Below are positions 15,420-24,031 of a stretch of DNA of 64,000 nt, piece after piece. A program made the position numbers and the translations under genes. Origin of the DNA: an uncultured Burkholderiales bacterium (lineage in GTDB: Bacteria; Pseudomonadota; Gammaproteobacteria; Burkholderiales; Burkholderiaceae_C); NCBI GenBank assembly GCA_937873395.1, contig CALMYH010000030.1:1-64000 (forward strand), read 5' to 3'. A model generated the notes under the pieces. It was not told where the DNA came from. It did no database searches and was given only the letters and a program-made list of their open reading frames with translations. The first letter of the stretch is position 1; every line of letters starts with the position of its first letter.

Positions 15420-17681
15420 TCAGAAGCGGATTGGGGCACGGCGCAGCAACAGCGAGTTGCCGATCACCGACAGCGAACTTGCTGTCATCGCAACCACGCC
15501 GATCATGGGGTGCAGCAGACCGAGTGCCGCGATCGGGATGGCGGCGACGTTGTAGAACCAGGCCCAGAACAGGTTCTGCACAATCTTCGAAAAGGTGGCC
15601 TTGGACAGCCGGATGGCCTCGACCACCCGGGTGAGTTCACCCTTGACCAGCGTCACGTCGGCGGCCTCGATCGCCACATCCGCCCCGGCGCCGATGGCGA
15701 TGCCTACGTTGGCCTGCTTGAGCGCCGGTGCGTCGTTGATGCCGTCCCCTACCATCGCCACATGCTCACCGTACTGGCCCTGTAGCCGGCGGATCGCATC
15801 CACCTTGCCTTCCGGCAGTACGCCAGCCATGATCTCGTCCACCCCGACCTGGGCAGCAATATGGCGAGCAGTACGCTCGTTGTCGCCGGTCACCATCACG
15901 ACTTTGATGCCGAGCGCATGGAGCGCGGCGACCGCGGCCTTGGAGTCAGGCTTGACGGTGTCGGCCACGGCCACGATGCCCACGGCCTGGTCCGCGATCG
16001 CGACGAGCATCGCCGTCTTGCCCTCTTTCTCGAAGCGCGTGAGCGCTTCGTCCAGTGCGCCATAGCTGATGCCGGCTTCATCCAGCATGCGTCGACTGCC
16101 CACACGCACCAGTTGACCATCCACCTCGCCCTGCACCCCGCGAGCGGTCACCGCCCTGAATGACTGCACGGCGGGCACGTCAATCCCACGCTCCCGTGCG
16201 CTGTTGACGATGGACTGGCCAAGCGGATGTTCGGAGCCGGCTTCCACCGCCGCAGCGACCCGTAGCAGCATGGCCTCGTCCACGCCCGCCGCCACCACGA
16301 CATCGGTCAGGGCCGGCTTGCCTTGGGTGATGGTGCCGGTCTTGTCCAGCACCACCACCTTGACGTCCTTCAGCGTCTGGATGGCCTCGCCGGAGCGGAT
16401 CAGCACGCCGCGTTCGGCGCCGATGCCGGAGCCCACCATCAACGCGGTCGGTGTGGCCAGACCCAGGGCACATGGACAGGCAATGACCAGCACCGCGACC
16501 GCCGACAGGGTGCCGACGACGAGGGGGGTACGGCTCGGGTCCACCCAGGGCAGGAAGCCGGCTCCCCAGTCGAGCACCGGCTGCAAGCTCGCACCAATCC
16601 AAAGCCACATGAAAAAGCTCGCCACACTGACCCCGATCACCGCCGGGACGAACTGACCGGTGACGCGGTCGGCGAATTCCTGGATCGGCACCTTCGAGCC
16701 TTGCGCCTGTTCGACCAGGCGGATCACCTGCGACAGGAAGGTGTCGGCGCCGATGCTGGTGGCGCGCACCTTGAGCAGGCCTTCCTTGTTGATCGTTGCG
16801 CCGATCACCGCATCGGCTGGCCCCTTCTCCACCGGCACCGACTCGCCAGTGGCAATCGACTCGTCGAGGTGGCTCACGCCCTCGATGATTTCACCGTCGG
16901 TCGGCACCTTGGCGCCGGGGCGCACCAGCATCACGTCGCCCACCAATAGGTCGGCCACTGGCAGTTCGACCTCGCGCCCGTCGCGCAGTACCGTCGCGGT
17001 CTTGGCGCCGAGCGTGATCAGCTTGCGGATCGCCTGCGAGGCCCGTCCCTTGGCGCGCGTCTCCAGGTAGCGGCCCAGCAGGTGGAAGGTCATGATCGAC
17101 GCGGCCATCTCGATGAACGAGGTCATCGGGTAGACGAAGCCAATCAGCCCGATCAGGTAGGGCGGGATGCTGCCCAGCGAGATCAGCACATCCATGTTGG
17201 CGGTGCGGTTCTTCAGCGACAACCAGGCCGACCGGTGCGTAGCCCAACCCCCATTCGTGAACACCACCGGAAATGCCAGCACCGCGACGATGACCAGATA
17301 GCCCGGCACGGGCTGCCAGAACATGTGCGGCACCATCAACAGCATGATGAGCGCGGCCGGCACCCCAGCGATCCAGAGCCGCCGGGTGGCCAACGCGAGA
17401 TAGCGCTCTTCGGAGCCCGAGTCCTGTGGCGCACGGGCCGGGTGGTCGTCGCTCACGTTGTCCACGTCATAGCCTGCCCGCTCCACGGCGGACCGGACTG
17501 CCTCCGGCTGGAGACGCGTGGCGTCGAAACGTACGGTCACGCGGTGACGAGCGATGTTGGTTTCGATCTGTGAAACTCCGTCAAGCCGCCGTATCGAGGT
17601 GGATACCAGGCCAGCGCAGTGATCGCTGCCCATGCCGGGAACGGTCAACAAGACGGTCGTCTGTTTTGCGACGGTACCCAT
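15420..17681 (-). CDS. copA: Copper-translocating P1B-type ATPase with degenerate N-terminal metal site
   Basis: A 753-residue P-type ATPase. It has an N-terminal heavy-metal-associated fold (about 9-75), eight predicted membrane helices, the actuator TGES, the CPC motif in [19 protein letters not shown], the phosphorylation site DKTGTITQG, the HP motif (SEHPLGQSIV) and [11 protein letters not shown] and the flanking residues indicate Cu(I)/Ag(I) export from the cytoplasm. Oddly, the N-terminal metal site reads GMGSDHC instead of GMxCxxC, so the first Cys is a Ser. GGAGG at proper spacing supports the ATG at 17681. It is last in an operon with the Met-rich, SHOCT and DUF2933 genes. A second copper ATPase with an intact site is at 27231. 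Confidence 0.92.
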   Translation of the reverse strand: MGTVAKQTTVLLTVPGMGSDHCAGLVSTSIRRLDGVSQIETNIARHRVTVRFDATRLQPEAVRSAVERAGYDVDNVSDDHPARAPQDSGSEERYLALATRRLWIAGVPAALIMLLMVPHMFWQPVPGYLVIVAVLAFPVVFTNGGWATHRSAWLSLKNRTANMDVLISLGSIPPYLIGLIGFVYPMTSFIEMAASIMTFHLLGRYLETRAKGRASQAIRKLITLGAKTATVLRDGREVELPVADLLVGDVMLVRPGAKVPTDGEIIEGVSHLDESIATGESVPVEKGPADAVIGATINKEGLLKVRATSIGADTFLSQVIRLVEQAQGSKVPIQEFADRVTGQFVPAVIGVSVASFFMWLWIGASLQPVLDWGAGFLPWVDPSRTPLVVGTLSAVAVLVIACPCALGLATPTALMVGSGIGAERGVLIRSGEAIQTLKDVKVVVLDKTGTITQGKPALTDVVVAAGVDEAMLLRVAAAVEAGSEHPLGQSIVNSARERGIDVPAVQSFRAVTARGVQGEVDGQLVRVGSRRMLDEAGISYGALDEALTRFEKEGKTAMLVAIADQAVGIVAVADTVKPDSKAAVAALHALGIKVVMVTGDNERTARHIAAQVGVDEIMAGVLPEGKVDAIRRLQGQYGEHVAMVGDGINDAPALKQANVGIAIGAGADVAIEAADVTLVKGELTRVVEAIRLSKATFSKIVQNLFWAWFYNVAAIPIAALGLLHPMIGVVAMTASSLSVIGNSLLLRRAPIRF

Positions 17682-17716
17682 GTTTATGCCTCCAATTTTT
17701 GCACCGCTTCATGCGT

Positions 17717-17965
17717 TCAGTGTTTTCCGTGCTTGCCATCAGGGTCATGTTTTGACCCGTGGCCTCCATGCCTTCCATGTCCATGGAAAAGGTGCATCAG
17801 AGGGCAGAGCATCAACAACAAGTAAGGCCACCAGCCCAGGATGTGACCCCAATGCTCCCGTAGCAGATAGAACAACGCGATCAAGGAGGCAGCCACCCAG
17901 GCCAGGACGGCGGGACGGCGCCAGGCAGGTGGACGTGGCTCTTTGTGGAGATCAGACGCGTTCAT
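17717..17965 (-). CDS. DUF2933 small membrane protein with His-rich tail
   Basis: An 82-residue protein with two hydrophobic segments (AVLAWVAASLIALFYLL and GWWPYLLLMLCPLMHLF) and a tail rich in His and Gly (HGHGRHGGHGSKHD). DUF2933 proteins are commonly found beside copper ATPases and SHOCT proteins in copper-resistance clusters; no biochemical role is established. The Cys-Pro-Leu-Met-His in the second helix and the His tail would suit metal binding. It sits between the SHOCT gene (21 bp) and the ATPase (35 bp). Confidence 0.8.
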   Translation of the reverse strand: MNASDLHKEPRPPAWRRPAVLAWVAASLIALFYLLREHWGHILGWWPYLLLMLCPLMHLFHGHGRHGGHGSKHDPDGKHGKH

Positions 17966-17986
17966 GGTTCTGGGTGATGGCAGTGA

Positions 17987-18223
17987 TCAAGACTTGTCCG
18001 CGTCGCGCTCCAGCAGGTCCTTGGCCTGCTGGTAGGCCTCGGGCGTGATCTCACCCCGGGCGAGTCGTCGCTTCAGGATGTCGAGCGGGGCAGCATCGGC
18101 ATCGGACGACCGTCGTCCGCGTGCGGGCGACCAGATGGCAATGAACGCCACCACCACAACCAGCCAGAAAACCCACCAGATGGCGTGCATGCCGCCCATG
18201 AAGTAGCCGTGATCGAAATACAT
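17987..18223 (-). CDS. SHOCT-domain small membrane protein
   Basis: A 78-residue protein: an aromatic, Met/His-containing start (MYFDHGYFMGGMHAIWW), one membrane helix (about 15-32), a basic linker and a C-terminal SHOCT motif (PLDILKRRLARGEITPEAYQQAKDLLE). SHOCT modules are short oligomerisation or membrane-association domains. Such proteins recur in copper clusters of betaproteobacteria. It is second in the operon after the Met-rich gene (13 bp gap). Confidence 0.85.
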   Translation of the reverse strand: MYFDHGYFMGGMHAIWWVFWLVVVVAFIAIWSPARGRRSSDADAAPLDILKRRLARGEITPEAYQQAKDLLERDADKS

Positions 18224-18236
18224 GTTCCTTTCCCGG

Positions 18237-18710
18237 TTACTTGGACGAAGGCGGTTCCACTCGGTCCATCATCATCTGCATCATGGACTCCATCATCTCC
18301 ATGCGCTTTTCCATCAAGGCGTGACGCTGCATCATCTGTCCCATCATCTGCGGACCCATGCCACCCTGCATGCCCGATCCCCCCATCGTGCCCATTCCGG
18401 ACTTGGGCATGACCTGCATTTGCCCCATCATCTTCATGCTGTCTTGCATGACCTGGCGATGCTCTGCCATCAGCGCCTGGCGCTCCTGTGGTGTTTTTGC
18501 CTCGGCCATTCTGCGGTTCATGTCGCGCATGGCCTGCAGGTGGCGATCCATCGCGGACGCCTGTTGTTCGGGATTGATCGACGATGCCGCGGTCGTTGGG
18601 GCAGTGGCACCTGGGTGGTGCTGTTCGTGTTCGGCTGCGGTCTGCGCCGTGGCGGAAAACGAAGCGATGACCAGCGCCAGTGCGGCGGCCTTGGGAATTG
18701 AGGCGTTCAT
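18237..18710 (-). CDS. Exported Met-rich putative copper-binding protein
   Basis: A 157-residue protein with a signal peptide (1 to about 22, ALALVIASFSATAQT), a His segment (EHEQHH), and a helical C-terminal half with very many Met residues (MKMMGQMQVMPKSGMGTM and MGQMMQRHALMEKRMEMMES). Met clusters of this kind bind Cu(I) in CopC-, PcoE- and CopK-like periplasmic proteins. No named family is recognised. AAAGGG precedes the ATG, and a perfect CusR-type dyad lies about 135 bp upstream, so it is the likely first gene of a copper-induced operon and may act as a periplasmic copper sponge. Confidence 0.75.
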   Translation of the reverse strand: MNASIPKAAALALVIASFSATAQTAAEHEQHHPGATAPTTAASSINPEQQASAMDRHLQAMRDMNRRMAEAKTPQERQALMAEHRQVMQDSMKMMGQMQVMPKSGMGTMGGSGMQGGMGPQMMGQMMQRHALMEKRMEMMESMMQMMMDRVEPPSSK

Positions 18711-18843
18711 GTTCAGACCCTTTCATGGCTGATCCCGATCCTCGGGATCGGGTGAGGCAAAGTCTCCACGCCCCATGACGTGAAATGGCCGCCCCATGAC
18801 CGCACTCTAGGCTCGCCCTGGCCACGTGAACATGACCTCGAGA

Positions 18844-18857
18844 TGACAAAGATGTCA
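18844..18857. promoter_or_regulatory. CusR/CopR-type box between the Met-rich gene and cardiolipin synthase gene
   Basis: TGACAAAGATGTCA is a perfect TGACA-N4-TGTCA dyad. It lies 134 bp upstream of the minus-strand Met-rich gene and 84 bp upstream of the plus-strand cardiolipin synthase gene, so it could act on either. Its centre (AAAGATGTCA) is identical with the copy at 23963. Confidence 0.72.
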
Positions 18858-18940
18858 GGAATCCCTGCCCATCTCAGTGACTGCGCCAACCGATAATTGA
18901 CACCAACTCCTCGACCTCGTTGAAGCGCAGGTCTGTCAAC

Positions 18941-20401
18941 ATGAGCTTTACCTTTCTGTACCGCGGGGCCTCCCTGGTCCGCAGACACTGGATCGCCTCT
19001 ACGCTGGCAATTGCCCACCTGTTGGGGTTCGTGTCGTCTGTTGATGCCCTGATGGGCACACGCACGGCCCCAGGGGCTGTCGCGTGGATTGTTTCGCTCA
19101 ACACCTTCCCAGTCGTCGCAGTTCCCTCGTACTGGGTGTTCGGACGGTCACGCTTCCAGGGCTACGTGATTGGCCGTCGGGACACCGACAGCCAGCTTCA
19201 CCATGCACTGGAGTCAAAGATGGCATTGGTGGAGCCATTTGCCGTTCGCGACCTGTCGTCCCATCTGGACCTGCCTGCGATGGAACGCCTGGCCAAGCTC
19301 CCCACGCTGGCAGGCAATGACGCACAGTTGCTGGCCGACGGTGAGGCCACCTTCGATAGCATCTTTGAAGGCATCCAGTCTGCCCAGCATTACCTGCTGG
19401 TCCAGTACTACATTGTTCGCGACGACGACTTGGGCCGTGAGCTCGGCCGCTTGCTACAAGAGCGCGCCCGGGCCGGGGTGAAAGTGCACTTTCTGTACGA
19501 CGAGATCGGCAGCTACCAGCTGCCCACCCGTTACCTGAACGACTTGCGCGCGGCCGGCGTTTACGTCAGGTCCTTCCACTCGACGCGCGGCTCGGGCAAC
19601 CGATTCCAGCTGAACTTCCGCAACCACCGCAAGATCGTGATCGCCGACGGCATCACCGGCTGGACCGGCGGACTCAATGTGGGTGACGAGTATCTGGGCA
19701 GGAATCCGGACGTCGGCACCTGGCGCGACACGCACCTCAAGCTGGTGGGCCCGGCCGTGTTTGCCCTGCAGCTCTCATTCATGGAAGACTGGTACTGGGC
19801 CACGGGCGAGATCCTCGAGTTCGACTGGACCCCGTCTCAAGCCAACGGCCGCAACCTCCCGGTTCTGGTTTTGCCCAGCGGGCCCGCCGATCGTTTTGAG
19901 ACCGCCAGTCTGATGGTGCAGTTGGCGCTGTCCAACGCCCAGGAGCGCATCTGGATTGCAAGTCCGTACTTCGTTCCCGACGAAGGCGTGCAGTCCGCCC
20001 TGAAACTGGCGGCACTGCGCGGCGTGGATGTGCGCATCCTGATTCCGGAGAAGCCCGACAACCCGCTGCTCTACTTTGCAGCCTACGCCTTCCTGGGCCC
20101 CATGCTGGAGGCAGGCGTCAAGGTATACCGCTACCACGACGGGTTCCTGCACTGCAAGACCATCCTGGTCGACGACAAGGCCTCTGCGATCGGCACGGTG
20201 AACCTGGACAACCGCTCGTTCCGGCTCAACTTCGAAATCACCACCTGGGTCTATGACCAGGCTTTCGCGCAGGAACTGGAAGCCAAGTACCACCACGACT
20301 TCGAGCACTCGCACCTCATGACGGTCAGCGACGTGGTCGATCGGCCGTGGTGGTTCAGGCTGGCCTCACGGGCAGCCTATCTGCTGGCACCCGTGCTTTG
20401 A
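18941..20401 (+). CDS. cls: Cardiolipin synthase (phospholipase D superfamily)
   Basis: A 486-residue protein: two N-terminal membrane helices (about 10-60), then two PLD catalytic halves with HRKIVIADGITGWTGGLNVGDEY (first HxK) and HCKTILVDDKASAIGTVNLDNRS (second HxK). This is the bacterial ClsA layout; the enzyme joins two phosphatidylglycerol molecules to make cardiolipin and glycerol. The ATG at 18941 is preferred to an in-frame TTG at 18920. It lies inside the copper block, and a CusR-type dyad stands 84 bp upstream, so copper-linked expression is possible; that is inference. It converges with the CusF-like gene at 20412. Confidence 0.9.
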   Translation: MSFTFLYRGASLVRRHWIASTLAIAHLLGFVSSVDALMGTRTAPGAVAWIVSLNTFPVVAVPSYWVFGRSRFQGYVIGRRDTDSQLHHALESKMALVEPFAVRDLSSHLDLPAMERLAKLPTLAGNDAQLLADGEATFDSIFEGIQSAQHYLLVQYYIVRDDDLGRELGRLLQERARAGVKVHFLYDEIGSYQLPTRYLNDLRAAGVYVRSFHSTRGSGNRFQLNFRNHRKIVIADGITGWTGGLNVGDEYLGRNPDVGTWRDTHLKLVGPAVFALQLSFMEDWYWATGEILEFDWTPSQANGRNLPVLVLPSGPADRFETASLMVQLALSNAQERIWIASPYFVPDEGVQSALKLAALRGVDVRILIPEKPDNPLLYFAAYAFLGPMLEAGVKVYRYHDGFLHCKTILVDDKASAIGTVNLDNRSFRLNFEITTWVYDQAFAQELEAKYHHDFEHSHLMTVSDVVDRPWWFRLASRAAYLLAPVL

Positions 20402-20411
20402 CACGCCCCAC

Positions 20412-20777
20412 TCAGGGCATGCTCACGATCCGGGTCACGATGAACTTGCCCTGCTGCTGCTCGGCCGCGAATCGAACCTTGTCACCCACCTTGAGGCCGC
20501 TCAGCAGCCCGGGCTCTGCGGCGTGGAACACCATGGTCATCGGGGGCATGTCCAGGCTCTTGATGACACCGTGCCGGATGGTCACCCGCCCAGTCGATGC
20601 ATCGATGCGGCGGATTTCGCCCTCTGCAAGGTCTTCCGTCACAGCCGGGGTTCCCAGTGCTGGGGTTGAGACGGGGGTATGGTCATGTCCACCATGGGGT
20701 TGAGCAATGACCATGCCTGCCGGCAAGAGTGGGACGAGCGACAAGGCTGCAGTAGCTGCGATGAGGCGGATATTCAT
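20412..20777 (-). CDS. Second periplasmic CusF-like copper-binding protein
   Basis: A 121-residue exported protein: signal peptide (1 to about 25, AGMVIAQ), a His cluster (PHGGHDH), and an OB-fold with VTIRHGVIKSLDMPPMTMVF. His69, Met80 and Met82 match the CusF Cu(I) ligands; as in the copy at 14824 the capping Trp is replaced by Met. The ATG at 20777 starts the signal peptide. It is the last gene of the TolC-oxidase-CopI operon (31 bp after copI) and probably hands copper between periplasmic partners. Confidence 0.85.
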   Translation of the reverse strand: MNIRLIAATAALSLVPLLPAGMVIAQPHGGHDHTPVSTPALGTPAVTEDLAEGEIRRIDASTGRVTIRHGVIKSLDMPPMTMVFHAAEPGLLSGLKVGDKVRFAAEQQQGKFIVTRIVSMP

Positions 20778-20808
20778 GGGTGACTCCTGTTCAGGGATGT
20801 ATGCGTGA

Positions 20809-21300
20809 TTACCTGGGAGAAACAAATATTTTCCCAACCATGCCAGCCTCATAGTGGCCGGGTAGCAGACAGGCAAAGTCGAACTCGCCCACACGGTTGA
20901 AAGTCCAGAGAATTTCTTCCTTTTTCCCAGGTGCTACGTGAGCCATGTAGGGCTCGTCGTGCTCCATGTTCGGAAACTTCTTCATCAAGGCGGCGTGCTC
21001 GTCGAGTTCCTCTTTGGTACCCAGCACGAATTCGTGCATCACCTTTCCGGTGTTGTGGTGTACCAGTCGCAAGGTCTCACCCTGCTTGACGTGGATGACC
21101 TCTGGAGTGAACCGCATGTCATCGGTCATCTTGACTTCGATGGTGCGGACCGCTCTGCGGGCCTCTCCGGCTATGCCCCAGGGTTTTTGCTCCATCTTGA
21201 CAGGGCCGGTTTTCTTGGCATGCGTTTGTTCGCCGTGAGCAAACGCCAGGGAAGACGTGGCGATCAAGCCACTGATGAACAGGGATTTCAGGAGGTTCAT
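20809..21300 (-). CDS. copI: CopI-type periplasmic cupredoxin
   Basis: A 163-residue exported protein: signal peptide (1 to about 22, ending AFAHG), then a cupredoxin beta-sandwich with type-1 copper ligands His89 (VMHEFVLG), Cys144, His149 and Met154 (FACLLPGHYEAGMVG). The whole pattern, including HNTGKVMHEF and the MKKFPNMEHDEPY loop, matches CopI-type cupredoxins linked to copper tolerance. It follows the multicopper oxidase (55 bp) and precedes the CusF-like gene. It may pass electrons or copper to or from the oxidase; this is inferred from operon order. The ATG at 21300 has AGGAGG directly upstream. Confidence 0.88.
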   Translation of the reverse strand: MNLLKSLFISGLIATSSLAFAHGEQTHAKKTGPVKMEQKPWGIAGEARRAVRTIEVKMTDDMRFTPEVIHVKQGETLRLVHHNTGKVMHEFVLGTKEELDEHAALMKKFPNMEHDEPYMAHVAPGKKEEILWTFNRVGEFDFACLLPGHYEAGMVGKIFVSPR

Positions 21301-21355
21301 GGGTGTGTCTGTACAGAGGTTGTGTGGACTTGGGAATTCGGTGGTCTGTTGTGTG

Positions 21356-22744
21356 TCAATGGGACATGCCTGCACCGTGACGCTTCACCGCCGTGGCATG
21401 AACCTGTGAAGCAGGGGCGCCTTCCTGACGGGCGGCTGCAGGCGTGTCGCCGGTCCACTCATGGGCCACGGTGCCGGGAGGGAACGCGTAGTGGCCCGGG
21501 TCACTGTAGTCCCCCGGTTTCTGGTCCTTGCGCACCTTGAGTATGGTCAGCATGCCGCCCATGCCGATGGGGCCAAACTGGCCGTGGCCCGTCATCATGG
21601 GCGCGGTGTTCTCGGGAATGGGCATTTCCATTTCCTTCATGTCGTACATGCCACGCTCACCCATGAGCATGTAGTCGGGCACGACCTTCTGGATCTTGCT
21701 GACCAGGCCCCGGTGATCCACGCCAATCAGGGTGGGCACGTCATGCCCCATGGCATTCATGGTGTGGTGGCTCTTGTGGCAATGGATGGCCCAGTCGCCC
21801 TCTTCGTCGGCGATGAATTCGAGCTGGCGCATCTGCCCGACCGCAATGTCTGCCGTGACTTCGGGCCAGCGACTGACTGCCGGGGTGGGGCCGCCGTCGG
21901 TGCCGGTGACTTCGAATTCGTGGCCATGCAGGTGAATGGGGTGGTTGGTCATGGTCAGGTTGCCGATGCGGATGCGCACCCGATCGCCGTGGCGCACATT
22001 GAGGGTGTCGATGGCCGGGAAAATGCGGCTGTTGAAGCACCAGATGTTGAAGTCTGTCATGGTGTTGATCTTCGGCGTGCGGGTGCCGGGCTCCACATCG
22101 AAGGCGTTGAGCAGGAAGCAGAAGTCACGGTCCACCTCGTTGATCAGGGGGTGCTTGGCCTTGGGGTGGGTCACCCAGAAGCCGTGCATGCCCATGGCCA
22201 TCTGCGTCATCTCGTCGGCATGGGGGTGGTACATGAAGGTGCCGGGGCGACGGGCCTCGAATTCATACACGAAGGTCTTGCCGGCGGGAATCGAGGGCTG
22301 GTTCAGGCCAGCGACGCCGTCCATGCCGGCCGGCAGGCGTTGCCCATGCCAGTGCACGGTGGTGGGCTCTGGCAGCTTGTTGGTCACGAACAGGCGAACG
22401 CGATCGCCTTCCACCACCTCGATGGTCGGACCGGGGCTTTGCCCGTTGTAGCCCCACAGGTTGACCACGAAGCCGGGGGCGACTTCACGCACCACCGGTT
22501 CTGCCACCAGGTGGAACTCCTTAACCCCGTTGTTCATGCGGAAGGGCAGCGTCCAACCGTTGAGCGTGACCACCGGGTTGTAGGGCTGCCCGTTGCTGGG
22601 CATCCGGGGGGCCTCGGTGGCGGCAGAGGTCTGCGTGACGGGCTCGGGCAGTGCTGCCAGGGCGGAGCGGGCCACCACCAGGCCGGCCACGGAGGTCATG
22701 GCGCCTGCAAAAAAATGGCGACGGGAAGCGGTGTTCAGTGTCAT
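21356..22744 (-). CDS. Exported multicopper oxidase
   Basis: A 462-residue protein with a twin-arginine signal (SRRHFFAGAMTSVAGLVVA) and three cupredoxin-like domains. All four copper motifs are visible: TVHWHGQRLP, MYHPHADE, NHPIHLHGHEFEV and HCHKSHHTMNAMGH. The C-terminal part has a Met-rich segment (MLMGERGMYDMKEMEMPIPE) typical of cuprous oxidases. It likely oxidises Cu(I) to less toxic Cu(II) in the periplasm with O2 as acceptor. The ATG at 22744 is preferred to an upstream in-frame ATG at 22771 because the Tat signal then begins normally. It follows the TolC-family gene by 33 bp. Confidence 0.9.
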   Translation of the reverse strand: MTLNTASRRHFFAGAMTSVAGLVVARSALAALPEPVTQTSAATEAPRMPSNGQPYNPVVTLNGWTLPFRMNNGVKEFHLVAEPVVREVAPGFVVNLWGYNGQSPGPTIEVVEGDRVRLFVTNKLPEPTTVHWHGQRLPAGMDGVAGLNQPSIPAGKTFVYEFEARRPGTFMYHPHADEMTQMAMGMHGFWVTHPKAKHPLINEVDRDFCFLLNAFDVEPGTRTPKINTMTDFNIWCFNSRIFPAIDTLNVRHGDRVRIRIGNLTMTNHPIHLHGHEFEVTGTDGGPTPAVSRWPEVTADIAVGQMRQLEFIADEEGDWAIHCHKSHHTMNAMGHDVPTLIGVDHRGLVSKIQKVVPDYMLMGERGMYDMKEMEMPIPENTAPMMTGHGQFGPIGMGGMLTILKVRKDQKPGDYSDPGHYAFPPGTVAHEWTGDTPAAARQEGAPASQVHATAVKRHGAGMSH

Positions 22745-22777
22745 GTGATGTATTCCTTGTGTGTTTGCCATACGGCA

Positions 22778-23887
22778 TCAGTGCCCGGGCTGGGCGGCAG
22801 CGCCCTGCGCACCGCCACCCAGCGAGACGAAGGCGTCGGGGCGGCCCCCTTGCAACACCCATTGCAGGTCGGTTTCGGCGATCAGGGCCGTACGCTGGGC
22901 GTCGATGGTGGCCACCACCGCCTGCGAGCGAGCGCCCACATCGGCCAGCAGCCCCCAGGTGCTCTCGAGCATGCCGTTGTAGCGGAACAGGGTTTCTTCG
23001 CTGATGATTTCGCGCTGGCGCAGCACGTCCTCGCGGAAGCTGCGGTAAGCGTCGATGCTGGCGGTGTAGGCCGCATAGGCCTGGGTGGCGTTGCGGCCAG
23101 CCTGGCGCCGCTCAGCCAGAGGCAAATGCTTTTGCAGGGCCTCCAGTCGCTGGCCCAGTTCGTCTTTGCCCAAAGGGGCGGTCGACACCTTGGGCAAGCG
23201 GTTGGGCAAAGCCACCTGGTCATACACCGTGTCCAGCCCCAGAGCCTTGAGCAAGGCCCACTCGGCTTGCTGGGCCGCGAGGCGGGCCCGCCGGAGTTCC
23301 TGCCGAGCCGAACTCTCGCCCAAGGCCAGCGGGGCCTGCTGGTAACGGCCCCAGTTGCCCACGCGCACCATGCGCTGGCCCAGCTCGGCAGCGGCTTCGG
23401 CGGCCGTCAGAGCGTTTTCCAGGTGTTCAACGGTTTCACGGGCCGCCACGGCCGCAATCCAGGCCTTGCGGGTGGTGGCAGCGACCTCCAGCAACTTGTC
23501 CACTCCGTGGATTCGGCGTTGCAGGCCGGGATCCAGCAGCCCCCAGTGCCCGGCGGCGATGTGCCCTGCGGTCTGGCGTCCCACCTGCGCCAGCGGGTTG
23601 GCCAGCTCCCGTCGCGCCGACCAGGCGGCGCGAACGGCGTCGTCGGCCGAGGCGAGTCGGAAAGCAGCGGTTGCCTCGGAATCGGCCGTCACAGCCGGCG
23701 GGGTCTGTGACTGCTCCCAGCGGAGCACATCGGCATGCCCGCGGGGGAACTGCCCCACGGCTTCATTGGCCTGGCGCCAGTCCAGGAGATCGGTCTGCGC
23801 TTCTTGTGCCTGCACGCCCCAGAAACCCGCCGCCAGCCCGAGGGCCAGCAATGGCTTGAGGGTCACTTGTACCCATCGCTGCTTCAT
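22778..23887 (-). CDS. TolC-family protein of the copper oxidase operon
   Basis: A 369-residue exported protein: signal peptide (about 8-27, LALGLAAGFWGVQAQ) followed by long amphipathic helices (AERRQAGRNATQAYAAYTAS; ETLFRYNGMLESTWGLLADV) as in outer-membrane efflux proteins. It is shorter than a usual TolC (about 430) and lies in an operon with an oxidase, cupredoxin and CusF-like gene but no RND pump, so it may work with a pump encoded elsewhere or in another way. It is the first gene after a CusR-type box and diverges from the regulator gene. Confidence 0.78.
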   Translation of the reverse strand: MKQRWVQVTLKPLLALGLAAGFWGVQAQEAQTDLLDWRQANEAVGQFPRGHADVLRWEQSQTPPAVTADSEATAAFRLASADDAVRAAWSARRELANPLAQVGRQTAGHIAAGHWGLLDPGLQRRIHGVDKLLEVAATTRKAWIAAVAARETVEHLENALTAAEAAAELGQRMVRVGNWGRYQQAPLALGESSARQELRRARLAAQQAEWALLKALGLDTVYDQVALPNRLPKVSTAPLGKDELGQRLEALQKHLPLAERRQAGRNATQAYAAYTASIDAYRSFREDVLRQREIISEETLFRYNGMLESTWGLLADVGARSQAVVATIDAQRTALIAETDLQWVLQGGRPDAFVSLGGGAQGAAAQPGH

Positions 23888-23962
23888 GACAATTGCTCCT
23901 TTGATGTAGATCAAGGAGGCGAAGTCTGGTGAATGTCACCCGACAGCATCCTGTCCGATGGA

Positions 23963-23976
23963 TTACAAAGATGTCA
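23963..23976. promoter_or_regulatory. CusR/CopR-type box between the oxidase operon and cusR-cusS
   Basis: TTACAAAGATGTCA matches the TGACA-N4-TGTCA dyad with one change (TTACA). It lies 75 bp upstream of the TolC-family gene and 55 bp upstream of the regulator gene, so a single site could give copper induction of the oxidase operon and autoregulation of cusRS. Confidence 0.72.
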
Positions 23977-24031
23977 TTTACACCCCGCACCGCCAAGTTG
24001 CAGGCACACTTGAGGCGGAGGCTAGGTTCAC

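Noticed and set aside
21461..23710. 749-codon plus-strand frame across the oxidase and TolC genes
   Set aside because: It runs antisense over two unrelated well-supported genes and their boundary.
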